From assembly GCA_964635875.1 (NCBI GenBank), contig CAZWRK010000169.1, positions 1 to 7,547 on the forward strand: a stretch of DNA of 7,547 nucleotides, written 5' to 3'. Source of the DNA: CAZWRK01 sp964635875. GTDB taxonomy: Bacteria > Pseudomonadota > Gammaproteobacteria > Burkholderiales > Aquaspirillaceae. A program made the translations under genes and the position numbers. Positions 1 through 6,314 of this stretch are shown piece after piece (within the stretch, counting starts at the first letter, position 1; every line of letters starts with the position of its first letter). The notes below the pieces were generated by a model. That model worked only from the letters and a program-made list of their open reading frames with translations. It did no database searches and was not told the origin of the DNA.

Positions 1-378
1 TTGGCCCGCGAGTTTGACATCACCACGCGCACCATTCGTCACTACGAAGAACAAGGCCTTCTGAATCCAGAACGCCGTGGCCAGCATCGCATTTACTCTC
101 GGCGTGACCGCACCCGACTCTTGCTCACCTTGCGTGGCAAGCGCATCGGCCTGACCTTGCAAGAAATCCATGAATTATTTGGCCTGTACGACGCCACCAA
201 TGACGAAGAACCCCAGCTGCTCGAGTTCCTCAAAATTTTGACGCAGCGCGAACAATCACTATTACAACAAATCGAAGACATTCAGGTCGTCACCCGCGAA
301 GTCCGCAACCTTAAAGCGCAATGCGAGCGGCTACTTGAAAAACGCACCGGCGGGGCAGGTGCGGCACTAGAAGAATAG
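1..378 (+). CDS. liuR: MerR-family regulator, LiuR-like, 5' end cut by window edge
   Basis: This is the C-terminal 125 residues of a MerR-family transcriptional regulator. The frame is open to the first base. The leading TTG is almost certainly an internal Leu codon, because family members begin with about ten more residues before AREFDITTRTIRHYEEQGLL, so the recognition helix region is present but the true start lies upstream. Visible parts are the end of the helix-turn-helix (about residues 1-20), the wing (RRGQHRIYSRRDRTRL, 26-41), the second helical pair containing GKRIGLTLQEI (46-56), and a long dimerisation coiled coil (about 75-115). There is no cysteine cluster of the metal-sensing type; the single Cys is at 108. 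This pattern matches LiuR, the regulator of leucine/isovalerate degradation genes. That fits the thiolase 62 bases downstream and the palindrome between the two genes. The family is clear; the LiuR identity is inferred from sequence style and context. Confidence 0.85.
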   Translation: MAREFDITTRTIRHYEEQGLLNPERRGQHRIYSRRDRTRLLLTLRGKRIGLTLQEIHELFGLYDATNDEEPQLLEFLKILTQREQSLLQQIEDIQVVTREVRNLKAQCERLLEKRTGGAGAALEE

Positions 379-388
379 TGCCTTTTTT
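363..388 (+). terminator. Intrinsic terminator overlapping the regulator's stop codon
   Basis: A perfect 7-bp stem GGCACTA (363-369) / TAGTGCC (376-382) with loop GAAGAA is followed directly by six T. The TAG stop codon is the first three bases of the right arm, so a ribosome reaching the stop would cover the stem. A second, weaker 5-bp pairing, GTGCC (378-382) with GGCAC (390-394), uses the same right arm and would exclude the terminator fold. It likely limits read-through into the thiolase gene. Confidence 0.75.
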
Positions 389-399
389 CGGCACCAAAC

Positions 400-415
400 T
401 TAACGTTAACGTAAA
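400..415 (+). promoter_or_regulatory. Near-palindromic operator candidate for the LiuR-like regulator
   Basis: The 16 bases TTAACGTTAACGTAAA have a perfect 10-bp palindromic core (ACGTTAACGT, 403-412). One mismatched pair separates the whole from the palindrome TTTACGTTAACGTAAA. It lies between the regulator's terminator and the thiolase ribosome-binding site. ACGT-rich palindromes of this size are what I recall for LiuR sites in proteobacteria; the match is from memory. No clear -35/-10 pair is visible around it, so the promoter it would control is not located. Confidence 0.6.
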
Positions 416-425
416 CGACAAACAC

Positions 426-431
426 GAGGAG
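426..431 (+). promoter_or_regulatory. Ribosome-binding site that sets the thiolase start
   Basis: GAGGAG lies nine bases before the ATG at 441. It supports that start over the in-frame GTG at 378, which overlaps the upstream stop codon and would add 21 residues unlike any thiolase N-terminus. Confidence 0.8.
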
Positions 432-440
432 AAGCAGTCC

Positions 441-1625
441 ATGTCTCAAGAATCTATCGTTATTGTGGGAATGGCGCGCACCCCAATGGGGGGCTTTCAG
501 GGCGACTTTCAGAGCCTGACCGCCTCACAACTGGGTGCCACCGCGATTCGTGCCGCGGTTGAGCGCGCGGGATTGACCCCTGAAGCCGTGGACGAAGTCA
601 TCATGGGCTGCGTTCTCCCCGCAGGCCAAGGCCAAGCCCCCGCTCGCCAAGCGGCGCTCGGTGCAGGCTTATCGCTCGATGCCAATTGCACGACGGTGAA
701 CAAAATGTGCGGTTCAGGCATGAAAGCCATCATGTTTGCCCATGATATGTTGCTTGCAGGCAACAACAGCGTGATGCTCGCCGGTGGGATGGAAAGCATG
801 AGCAACTCGCCCTACCTGATTCCCAAAGCCCGCGCCGGATTCCGCCTCGGGCATGGCGAAATCAAAGATCACATGTTCTTGGATGGACTTGAAGACGCCT
901 ACGAAAAAGGCAAATTGATGGGCAGTTTTGCCGAGTTGTGCGCAGAAAAATACGGTTTCAGCCGTGAGATGCAAGACGAATACGCCATTCGCTCGCTCAC
1001 CCGCGCACAGCAAGCGATCCAAGATGGGTTATTTAAAGCCGAAATCGCGCCCGTCGTCGTCAGCAGCCGCAAAGGGGATGTCACCATCGACACCGACGAG
1101 CAGCCGCTCAAAGCCAGTGCCGATAAAATTCACACCCTCAAACCCGCGTTCAAAAAAGACGGTACCGTGACTGCCGCCAATGCCAGTTCGATTTCGGATG
1201 GTGCGGCCGCACTGGTTCTGATGCGCGCTAGCGACGCCGAGCAACGCGGCCTCAAGCCGCTGGCCCGCATCGTCGGCCATAGCAGCCACGCCCAAGATCC
1301 GGCTTGGTTTAGCACTGCCCCCGTCGGCGCGATGCAAAAGCTGTTCGATAAAACTGGCTGGACAGCGGACAGCGTCGATCTGTTTGAAATTAACGAGGCT
1401 TTTGCTGTCGTCACGATGGCTGCGATGCACGATCACCAATTGCCCGCCGAAAAAGTGAATATTCACGGCGGTGCTTGCGCACTCGGCCACCCGATTGGCG
1501 CATCGGGCGCACGGATTGTCGTCAGCCTGATTGCCGCGCTTCAGCAGTACGGCAAGACCCGCGGCGTGGCCAGCCTGTGCATCGGCGGCGGCGAAGCAAC
1601 CGCATTGGCCGTTGAATTGCTTTAA
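441..1625 (+). CDS. Acetyl-CoA C-acetyltransferase (thiolase)
   Basis: This 394-residue thiolase has the usual full length for acetoacetyl-CoA thiolases. It should interconvert two acetyl-CoA with acetoacetyl-CoA in the cytoplasm. The N-terminal thiolase domain starts with IVIVGMARTPMGGFQGDF and carries the acyl-accepting Cys90 in NKMCGSGMKA. The C-terminal domain carries the NEAF motif (318-321), the general-base His350 in GHPIGASGAR, and Cys380 in CIGGGEA. These correspond to the Cys89/Asn316/His348/Cys378 set of well-studied bacterial enzymes. All catalytic residues are present. The start is chosen for its GAGGAG site. The gene follows a LiuR-like regulator and an operator-like palindrome, so a role in leucine/branched-chain acid or acetoacetate breakdown is likely; supply of acetoacetyl-CoA for polyhydroxybutyrate synthesis is the alternative. 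Names such as atoB or phaA are used for such enzymes, but sequence alone does not choose between them. Confidence 0.95.
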   Translation: MSQESIVIVGMARTPMGGFQGDFQSLTASQLGATAIRAAVERAGLTPEAVDEVIMGCVLPAGQGQAPARQAALGAGLSLDANCTTVNKMCGSGMKAIMFAHDMLLAGNNSVMLAGGMESMSNSPYLIPKARAGFRLGHGEIKDHMFLDGLEDAYEKGKLMGSFAELCAEKYGFSREMQDEYAIRSLTRAQQAIQDGLFKAEIAPVVVSSRKGDVTIDTDEQPLKASADKIHTLKPAFKKDGTVTAANASSISDGAAALVLMRASDAEQRGLKPLARIVGHSSHAQDPAWFSTAPVGAMQKLFDKTGWTADSVDLFEINEAFAVVTMAAMHDHQLPAEKVNIHGGACALGHPIGASGARIVVSLIAALQQYGKTRGVASLCIGGGEATALAVELL

Positions 1626-1645
1626 GCATCACGACGGTTAGACAT

Positions 1646-1676
1646 AAAAAAACGGGCGACCTGTGCGCCCGTTTTT
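1646..1676. terminator. Two-way intrinsic terminator between thiolase and purD
   Basis: The stem is CGGGCG (1653-1658) / CGCCCG (1666-1671) with a 7-base loop. It is flanked by seven A on the left (1646-1652) and five T on the right (1672-1676). Read on the plus strand it ends the thiolase gene, 20-odd bases after its stop. Read on the minus strand it has a seven-T tail and lies 16 bases beyond the purD stop. Confidence 0.9.
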
Positions 1677-1691
1677 GATTGATGCCGGAGT

Positions 1692-2969
1692 TTAGTGCTT
1701 GCGATGAATGGCGCGCGCGCCAATGTCGCGGCGCATTTGCCGACCATCAAAATGAATCCGATCGGCCACTTCGTAAGCGCGATTTTGTGCCATTTTGACG
1801 CTATCACCCAAGCCCACCACACACAGCACACGACCGCCACTGGTGAGCAAGCGACCATTTTCATCCAACTGCGTACCGGCATGAAACACCATGCTGTCTT
1901 CAGTTGCCGCGGGAATCCCGTCGATCGCATCGCCCTTGCGTGGCGACTCAGGATAGTTCGCTGCAGCCAACACCACACCTAACGCCACTCGACGATCCCA
2001 ATCCGCTTCGACTTTATCCAACTGACCATTCACACCCGCCTCGATCAGCGAAATAAAGTCGGATTTGAGACGCGCCATAATCGGCTGCGTTTCGGGGTCA
2101 CCAAAGCGGCAGTTAAACTCGATCGTAAACGGATTGCCGTCTTTGTCGATCATCAAACCGGCGTACAAGAAGCCCGTGTAGCTGTGACCATCTTTTTTCA
2201 TGCCTTGAACCGTCGGCATGATGATTTCGCGCATCACCCGTGCATGTACCTGCGGCGTGACCACGGGAGCGGGCGAATACGCGCCCATTCCACCTGTGTT
2301 CGGACCTTGATCGTCGTCTTTAAGGCGTTTGTGATCTTGGCTGGTGGCCATCGCCAAGACATGCTCGCCATCGACCATCACAATAAAGCTGGCCTCTTCG
2401 CCCTCCAAGAAATCCTCGATCACCACACGACTACCGGCATCGCCCATCTTATTGCCGAGCAACATATCGTCGATGGCCGCATGTGCTTCTTCTAGCGTCA
2501 TCGCGACAATCACGCCCTTACCTGCAGCCAGACCATCGGCCTTGATCACGATCGGCGCGCCTTTGCCATCCACATAAGCATGCGCAGCAGCGGCATCGGA
2601 GAAGGTTTCATATGCAGCCGTCGGAATGTGATGACGTTTCATAAACGCCTTCGCAAAATCCTTCGAGCTTTCTAGCTGCGCCGCAAATTGGGTCGGGCCG
2701 AAAATTTTCAGGCCTTCTGCGCGGAAGGCATCGACCACACCGGCTGCCAGAGGCGCTTCGGGGCCTACAACGGTCAAATCGACTTTTTCGCGCTTCGCAA
2801 AGTCCAGCAGTTCAGGAATGGTGTTGACATCGACATTGTGCAAATCTTTGTCGAGTGCGGTACCGGCATTGCCCGGTGCAACAAAAATTTTTGAGGCGCG
2901 TGGCGAGCGAGCCAAGCGCCAAGCCAGCGCATGTTCGCGCCCGCCACTACCGATAACGAGAATTTTCAT
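1692..2969 (-). CDS. purD: Phosphoribosylamine-glycine ligase (GAR synthetase)
   Basis: PurD joins phosphoribosylamine and glycine using ATP to give glycinamide ribonucleotide, the second step of IMP synthesis in the cytoplasm. The 425 residues are full length for the family. They begin with the N-domain loop MKILVIGSGGREHALAWRLA. The ATP-grasp region includes VIKADGLAAGKGV (141-153), QGPNTGGMGAYSP (221-233) and the metal/ATP-binding EFNCRFGDPETQ (284-295). The C-domain ends at ARAIHRKH. The gene lies 64 bases downstream of purH on the same strand, and a terminator-like hairpin sits in the gap. The ATG is supported by the N-terminal motif, but no Shine-Dalgarno sequence precedes it: the leader read on the minus strand is CCCCTCCCTAGACC, the opposite of a purine-rich site. 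Translation may therefore depend on coupling, protein S1 or a leader not recognised here. Confidence 0.97.
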   Translation of the reverse strand: MKILVIGSGGREHALAWRLARSPRASKIFVAPGNAGTALDKDLHNVDVNTIPELLDFAKREKVDLTVVGPEAPLAAGVVDAFRAEGLKIFGPTQFAAQLESSKDFAKAFMKRHHIPTAAYETFSDAAAAHAYVDGKGAPIVIKADGLAAGKGVIVAMTLEEAHAAIDDMLLGNKMGDAGSRVVIEDFLEGEEASFIVMVDGEHVLAMATSQDHKRLKDDDQGPNTGGMGAYSPAPVVTPQVHARVMREIIMPTVQGMKKDGHSYTGFLYAGLMIDKDGNPFTIEFNCRFGDPETQPIMARLKSDFISLIEAGVNGQLDKVEADWDRRVALGVVLAAANYPESPRKGDAIDGIPAATEDSMVFHAGTQLDENGRLLTSGGRVLCVVGLGDSVKMAQNRAYEVADRIHFDGRQMRRDIGARAIHRKH

Positions 2970-2992
2970 GGTCTAGGGAGGGGAAAAGTTAG

Positions 2993-3018
2993 AAAAATCG
3001 GGCGCGTTTTGCGCCCGA
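2993..3018 (-). terminator. Terminator-like hairpin between purH and purD
   Basis: On the minus strand an 8-bp perfect stem TCGGGCGC / GCGCCCGA (plus-strand arms 2998-3005 and 3011-3018) closes a 5-base loop and is followed by five T (2993-2997). It lies 16 bases after the purH stop and 23 bases before the purD start. It should reduce transcription into purD or protect the purH mRNA end. Confidence 0.8.
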
Positions 3019-3033
3019 ATTGCACGCGGTCTA

Positions 3034-4596
3034 TTAGTGACGGAAATGACGGCAGCCTGTCAAGACCATCGCAATCCCGTGTTCATCCGCAGCCGCAATC
3101 ACTTCAGCGTCGCGCAATGAACCGCCCGGCTGAATAATCGCCGAAATGCCTTGCTCGGCAATCACGTCAACGCCATCACGGAACGGGAAGAAGGCATCCG
3201 ATGCCGCCACCGCATGCGCCAAGCTCAGGCCGGCATCTTGTGCTTTACGTGCGGCAATGCGGGTCGAATCGACGCGGCTCATTTGGCCTGCGCCAATCCC
3301 GGCGGTTTGGCCGCCAGCAGCAAATACAATCGCATTGGATTTCACAAACTTCGCCACGCGCCATGCAAACAACAAATCAGACAGTTGCGAAGCGGTCGGC
3401 TTCGCTTTGGTCACAATGCGCAGCTCATCAACACCGATATTTTTCAGGTCAGGCGTTTGCACCAACAGACCACCGCCCACGCGCTTCAGATCAAAACGGT
3501 TTGCACCGGCGGCCAACGGCACTTCCACCACACGCACGCTCGGTTTTTTTGCGAGTCGCTCTTTGGCTTCGGCGGTAAAGGCCGGTGCAATCAAGACCTC
3601 GAGGAATTGCGCGCTGACAGCTTCAACCGTTTGTGCATCAACTTCGCGGTTAAACGCAATGATGCCGCCAAAGGCGCTGGTGGTATCGGTCGCAAAGGCT
3701 AAGCGATAGGCCGACAGCGGATCGGCCGCCACCGCCACACCACACGGGTTAGCGTGCTTGACGATCACGCAAGCAGGCTCGTCGAAGGTTTTCACGGCTT
3801 CCCACGCGGCGTCAGAGTCAGCGATATTGTTGTAGCTCAGTTCTTTGCCTTGCAGTTGGCGGTAATGCGCCAAGGTGCCAGCAGCCGGATCGAGGTCACG
3901 GTAGAAGGCAGCGGCTTGGTGCGGGTTTTCGCCATAGCGCATGTCTTGCACTTTGACGAACTGGGCATTGAGGCGGTTCGGGAACGCTTGGCGCTCGCCG
4001 TTATCGACCAAGGCAGTCAAGTAATTGGAAATCGCGCCGTCGTAGGCCGCAGTGTGGGTGAAGGCTTTTTTGGCCAGCTCGAAGCGCGTGGCTTTCGACA
4101 ACGCGCCAGCGTTGGCTTTGAGCTCTTCGGTCAACGCAGCATAGTCGGCACTATCGGTCACGATGGCCACATGCGCCCAGTTTTTCGCGGCAGAACGCAC
4201 CATGGTCGGGCCGCCGATGTCGATATTTTCGATGGCGTCTTCGAGCGAGCAATCAGGATTGGCGATGGTCGCTTCGAACGGATACAGATTCACACAGACT
4301 AAGTCGATATTGCCAATGTTGTGCTCGGCCATTTTGGCGACATGTTCAGGTAAATCACGACGACCCAAAATCCCACCGTGCACTTTGGGGTGCAAGGTTT
4401 TCACACGGCCATCGAGCATTTCTGGAAAACCGGTGTAATCTGCCACTTCGATCACGGCCACGCCGTTATCGGCCAACAATTTGGCGGTGCCGCCGGTCGA
4501 GAGAATTTCGACGCCAGCGTCGGCCAATGCGCGGGCAAATTCCAGCACGCCGGTTTTATCGGAAACGCTAATCAGCGCACGTTCGATTTTGGTCAT
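3034..4596 (-). CDS. purH: Bifunctional AICAR formyltransferase / IMP cyclohydrolase
   Basis: PurH performs the last two steps of IMP synthesis: formyl transfer from 10-formyl-tetrahydrofolate to AICAR, then ring closure. The length of 520 residues is typical. The N-terminal MGS-like cyclohydrolase domain (about 1-200) shows ALISVSDKTG (7-16), ILSTGGTAKL (31-40) and KTLHPKVHGGIL (66-77). The C-terminal transformylase domain shows YGENPHQ (221-227) and the catalytic KHANPCG (280-286, Lys280 and His281). It ends with AIIQPGGSLRD and LTGCRHFRH. The ATG has a good AGGAAG site six bases upstream (plus-strand 4603-4608). The gene follows the fis-family gene by 72 bases with a hairpin in the gap, and purD comes next. 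No purine repressor site or riboswitch was seen. Confidence 0.98.
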   Translation of the reverse strand: MTKIERALISVSDKTGVLEFARALADAGVEILSTGGTAKLLADNGVAVIEVADYTGFPEMLDGRVKTLHPKVHGGILGRRDLPEHVAKMAEHNIGNIDLVCVNLYPFEATIANPDCSLEDAIENIDIGGPTMVRSAAKNWAHVAIVTDSADYAALTEELKANAGALSKATRFELAKKAFTHTAAYDGAISNYLTALVDNGERQAFPNRLNAQFVKVQDMRYGENPHQAAAFYRDLDPAAGTLAHYRQLQGKELSYNNIADSDAAWEAVKTFDEPACVIVKHANPCGVAVAADPLSAYRLAFATDTTSAFGGIIAFNREVDAQTVEAVSAQFLEVLIAPAFTAEAKERLAKKPSVRVVEVPLAAGANRFDLKRVGGGLLVQTPDLKNIGVDELRIVTKAKPTASQLSDLLFAWRVAKFVKSNAIVFAAGGQTAGIGAGQMSRVDSTRIAARKAQDAGLSLAHAVAASDAFFPFRDGVDVIAEQGISAIIQPGGSLRDAEVIAAADEHGIAMVLTGCRHFRH

Positions 4597-4634
4597 GGTG
4601 ATCTTCCTGAAAAAGTGAACACATCAAAATAGAG

Positions 4635-4663
4635 AAAAGGCGGCGGCGTGTCGCCGTCCCGCC
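4635..4663 (-). terminator. Terminator-like hairpin between fis and purH
   Basis: Read on the minus strand, GGCGG and CGGCG pair with CGCCG and CCGCC around a 3-base ACA loop. That gives ten G-C pairs with a two-base GA bulge between the two halves (plus-strand 4639-4663), followed by TTTT and then a pyrimidine-rich CTCTATTTT run. It starts six bases after the fis stop codon. It should end or attenuate the dusB-fis transcript before purH. Confidence 0.7.
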
Positions 4664-4668
4664 AGAAA

Positions 4669-4905
4669 TCAAATTAAATCGTACTGCTTCATTTTTTTGC
4701 GCAGGGTATTACGGTTCAGCCCCAAGAACTCGGCGGCACGGGTTTGATTGCCCTGCGAGTAATCCAACACCATCTGGATCAGCGGTTTTTCGACCCGCGC
4801 CATCACCATATCGTAGATGGCCGACGGCGCTTCGCCATCCAAGTCTTGAAAATATTGCGCCATGGCATGCTGAATAGCATCGGCGATCTGGTCATGTTGA
4901 TTCAT
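4669..4905 (-). CDS. fis: Fis-family nucleoid-associated DNA-binding protein
   Basis: This 78-residue protein is of the Fis family, which bends DNA and modulates rRNA/tRNA promoters, recombination and chromosome structure as a homodimer. The C-terminal half, KPLIQMVLDYSQGNQTRAAEFLGLN (in parts, 40-64) and RNTLRKKMKQY (65-75), aligns well by eye with the Escherichia coli Fis helix-turn-helix (GNQTRAA...G.NR.TLRKK). It is about 20 residues shorter than E. coli Fis (98 aa) and lacks most of the N-terminal beta-hairpin arms that activate DNA invertases, so it probably keeps DNA binding but not that function. It follows dusB by 45 bases, the same pairing as dusB-fis in E. coli. No Shine-Dalgarno site precedes the ATG, but a perfect TATAAT lies nine bases upstream of it. 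Confidence 0.92.
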   Translation of the reverse strand: MNQHDQIADAIQHAMAQYFQDLDGEAPSAIYDMVMARVEKPLIQMVLDYSQGNQTRAAEFLGLNRNTLRKKMKQYDLI

Positions 4906-4914
4906 GATTTTGTC

Positions 4915-4944
4915 ATTATATGTCGTCGTTAATCGTTATGTAGA
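4915..4944 (-). promoter_or_regulatory. Candidate promoter directly before the fis-family gene
   Basis: On the minus strand a perfect -10 hexamer TATAAT (plus-strand 4915-4920) is preceded, 18 bases away, by TCTACA (4939-4944), which matches four of six bases of the -35 consensus. Transcription would start near 4908, only about three bases before the ATG (4905), giving an almost leaderless mRNA. The -35 overlaps the hairpin at the dusB stop. The match may be chance in an AT-rich gap. Confidence 0.4.
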
Positions 4945-4963
4945 CAGCGATTACTCCGCTGTC
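4943..4963 (-). repeat. Inverted repeat around the dusB stop codon
   Basis: GACAGCG (4943-4949) and CGCTGTC (4957-4963) form a perfect 7-bp inverted repeat with a 7-base spacer that contains the dusB TAA. No T-run follows, so it is not a standard terminator. It could be an mRNA-stabilising or processing hairpin, or a protein-binding site near the fis promoter. Confidence 0.45.
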
Positions 4964-5991
4964 ACATCCTTCGCGTCAGTCTCGCCCTTGACGTGTTCTG
5001 CTTCGTAAACCAAGCGCTCACCATACGTGGCCTGCTGCGCAAAGTAGGCGGCAACGGCAGCGTATTGCGCTTGCGTGTCTTCAATTTGATACATCTGCTG
5101 GCGAAAAGCATTGCTGCCACGCAAACCTTGGGTGTACCACGCAATATGCTTGCGGGCGACCCGACAACCGCCGTACTCACCATAAAAGGCATAAAGCGCT
5201 TCCAGATGTTCGAGTAAGACGGTCTGAATTTCGGCAACCTCTGGCGATGGCAAGGTCTCCCCCGTCGCCAAAAAATGGGCGATTTCACGGAAAATCCACG
5301 GCCGTCCCTGTGCCGCCCGCCCAATCATGATCGCATCCGCGCCGGTGTAGTCGAGCACAAAGCGCGCTTTCTGGGGGCAATCAATATCGCCATTCGCGAT
5401 CACGGGAATCGCGATCGACTGCTTCACCGCGGCAATCGTGTCGTACTCGGCATCGCCCAAATAGCGATCTTCGCGCGTCCGACCGTGTAGCGCCAACGCC
5501 TGAATACCGGATGACTCAGCAATCCGTGCAATCGTAAGCGCATTGCGCTGATCTCGGCTCCAGCCGGTGCGAGTTTTCAAGGTGACAGGCACCTCAACAG
5601 CGTTCACGACGGCTTCCAGAATCCGCCCCACCAAAGCTTCGTCACGCAACAAGGCCGACCCCGCCGCAACATTGCACACTTTTTTGGCAGGACAGCCCAT
5701 ATTGATATCGATGATCTGCGCGCCGTATTCGACATTTCTTTGCGCAGCTTGCGCCATTTGCGCAGGGTCACTGCCCGCAATTTGCACCGAAATCGGCCCC
5801 GGTTCGCCAGTGTGATCGGCGCGCAACAGGGTTTTTTTGGTGGTCGCCAGTGCGGTATTGGCACTGATCATCTCGCTCACAGCTAGCCCTGCACCGAAGC
5901 GCCGACACAACATTCGAAACGGGCGATCGGTCACGCCCGCCATCGGGGCAACAATCAGAGGATTGTCGAGAAAGTAAGGGCCAATGTGCAT
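4951..5991 (-). CDS. dusB: tRNA-dihydrouridine synthase B
   Basis: DusB is a flavin (FMN) enzyme that reduces a uridine in the D-loop of tRNA to dihydrouridine using NADPH. The 346 residues form a TIM barrel plus a C-terminal helical tRNA-binding domain. Visible motifs are APMAGVTDRPFR (15-26), VQIAGSDP (69-76), DINMGCPAKKV (95-105) with the catalytic Cys100 at the same position as in E. coli DusB, KTRTGW (139-144), ALHGRTRED (167-175), IPVIANGDI (195-203) and the phosphate-binding GADAIMIGRAAQGRPWIF (217-234). The start MHIGPYFLDNPLIVAPMAG was chosen because it matches the family N-terminus; an in-frame ATG nine codons upstream (6018) adds residues that do not. The acidic tail after about residue 325 is longer than in E. 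coli (321 aa). It heads the dusB-fis pair. No clear ribosome-binding site is visible: a T-rich run and CAGCAGCT precede the ATG. Confidence 0.95.
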   Translation of the reverse strand: MHIGPYFLDNPLIVAPMAGVTDRPFRMLCRRFGAGLAVSEMISANTALATTKKTLLRADHTGEPGPISVQIAGSDPAQMAQAAQRNVEYGAQIIDINMGCPAKKVCNVAAGSALLRDEALVGRILEAVVNAVEVPVTLKTRTGWSRDQRNALTIARIAESSGIQALALHGRTREDRYLGDAEYDTIAAVKQSIAIPVIANGDIDCPQKARFVLDYTGADAIMIGRAAQGRPWIFREIAHFLATGETLPSPEVAEIQTVLLEHLEALYAFYGEYGGCRVARKHIAWYTQGLRGSNAFRQQMYQIEDTQAQYAAVAAYFAQQATYGERLVYEAEHVKGETDAKDVTAE

Positions 5992-5999
5992 AGCTGCTG

Positions 6000-6017
6000 A
6001 AAAAATGGGCAAGCCCA
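6000..6017 (-). terminator. Small hairpin plus T-run in the dusB leader
   Basis: On the minus strand TGGG-CTTG-CCCA (plus-strand 6006-6017) is followed by six T (6000-6005) and then, eight bases on, by the dusB ATG. The CTTG loop is of a type known to be unusually stable in RNA because its C and G pair. The stem is short, so it may be a weak terminator/attenuator or simply a U-rich leader helping ribosome binding. Confidence 0.35.
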
Positions 6018-6138
6018 AGGCAGAAAGGGCGCTTATTCTAATGCTTTTCGGGCATGACAGCGTGAAACTTTTGCCTATTTTTTACACACTTTATCGTATC
6101 AAGAACTGTGCGCTAAACCATACCGCGCCAATGCGTAT

Positions 6139-6180
6139 TAAATTTTGTGCCACACTTTTGACGATCTCCCGCAAAATTTA
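6139..6180. repeat. Inverted repeat in the divergent region
   Basis: TAAATTTTG (6139-6147) is repeated inverted as CAAAATTTA (6172-6180). Allowing one T-G pair, the stem extends inward to 11 pairs with a 20-base loop that contains TTGACG. No T-run follows, so it is not a typical terminator. It could be a regulator's binding site pair or an RNA hairpin. Confidence 0.5.
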
Positions 6181-6305
6181 GGATAAATTGACGACGAAAG
6201 CCGGATCTCGCATGAAATCACGTTCTTTTGCTTAAGCCCATTCAGCCAAAATGATACGTATCCGCACGCAATATCCCGTGAACATCACCCGATTTTTTAT
6301 ATTTT

Positions 6306-6314
6306 TGGCATACT
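6306..6314 (+). promoter_or_regulatory. Candidate extended -10 element placing the RNA start at the lipoprotein ATG
   Basis: TGGCATACT combines the TGn extension with CATACT, a four-of-six -10 match. A start seven bases downstream would fall on the A of the ATG at 6321, giving a leaderless mRNA. This agrees with the absence of any purine-rich ribosome-binding site before this gene. No good -35 is present, though extended -10 promoters need it less. Confidence 0.35.

Noticed and set aside
1..3. TTG as the real start of the regulator
   Set aside because: It falls inside the helix-turn-helix; family members have about ten residues before this point, so the gene is cut by the window edge.
378..440. 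Longer thiolase from the in-frame GTG at 378
   Set aside because: It overlaps the upstream stop and the terminator, has no ribosome-binding site, and its extra residues do not look like a thiolase. GAGGAG before 441 fixes the start.
1622..1978. 118-residue minus-strand frame over the end of purD and the terminator
   Set aside because: It is in another frame of purD, crosses a terminator, and its composition is unlike a real protein.
5984..6181. 65-residue plus-strand reading frame in the divergent region
   Set aside because: It overlaps the dusB start, has no ribosome-binding site and no recognisable features; it looks like chance.
6212..6235. Seven-codon ORF (MKSRSFA) as a leader peptide for the lipoprotein gene
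   Set aside because: No good ribosome-binding site, no terminator-like structure after it, and no amino-acid bias that would suggest attenuation.
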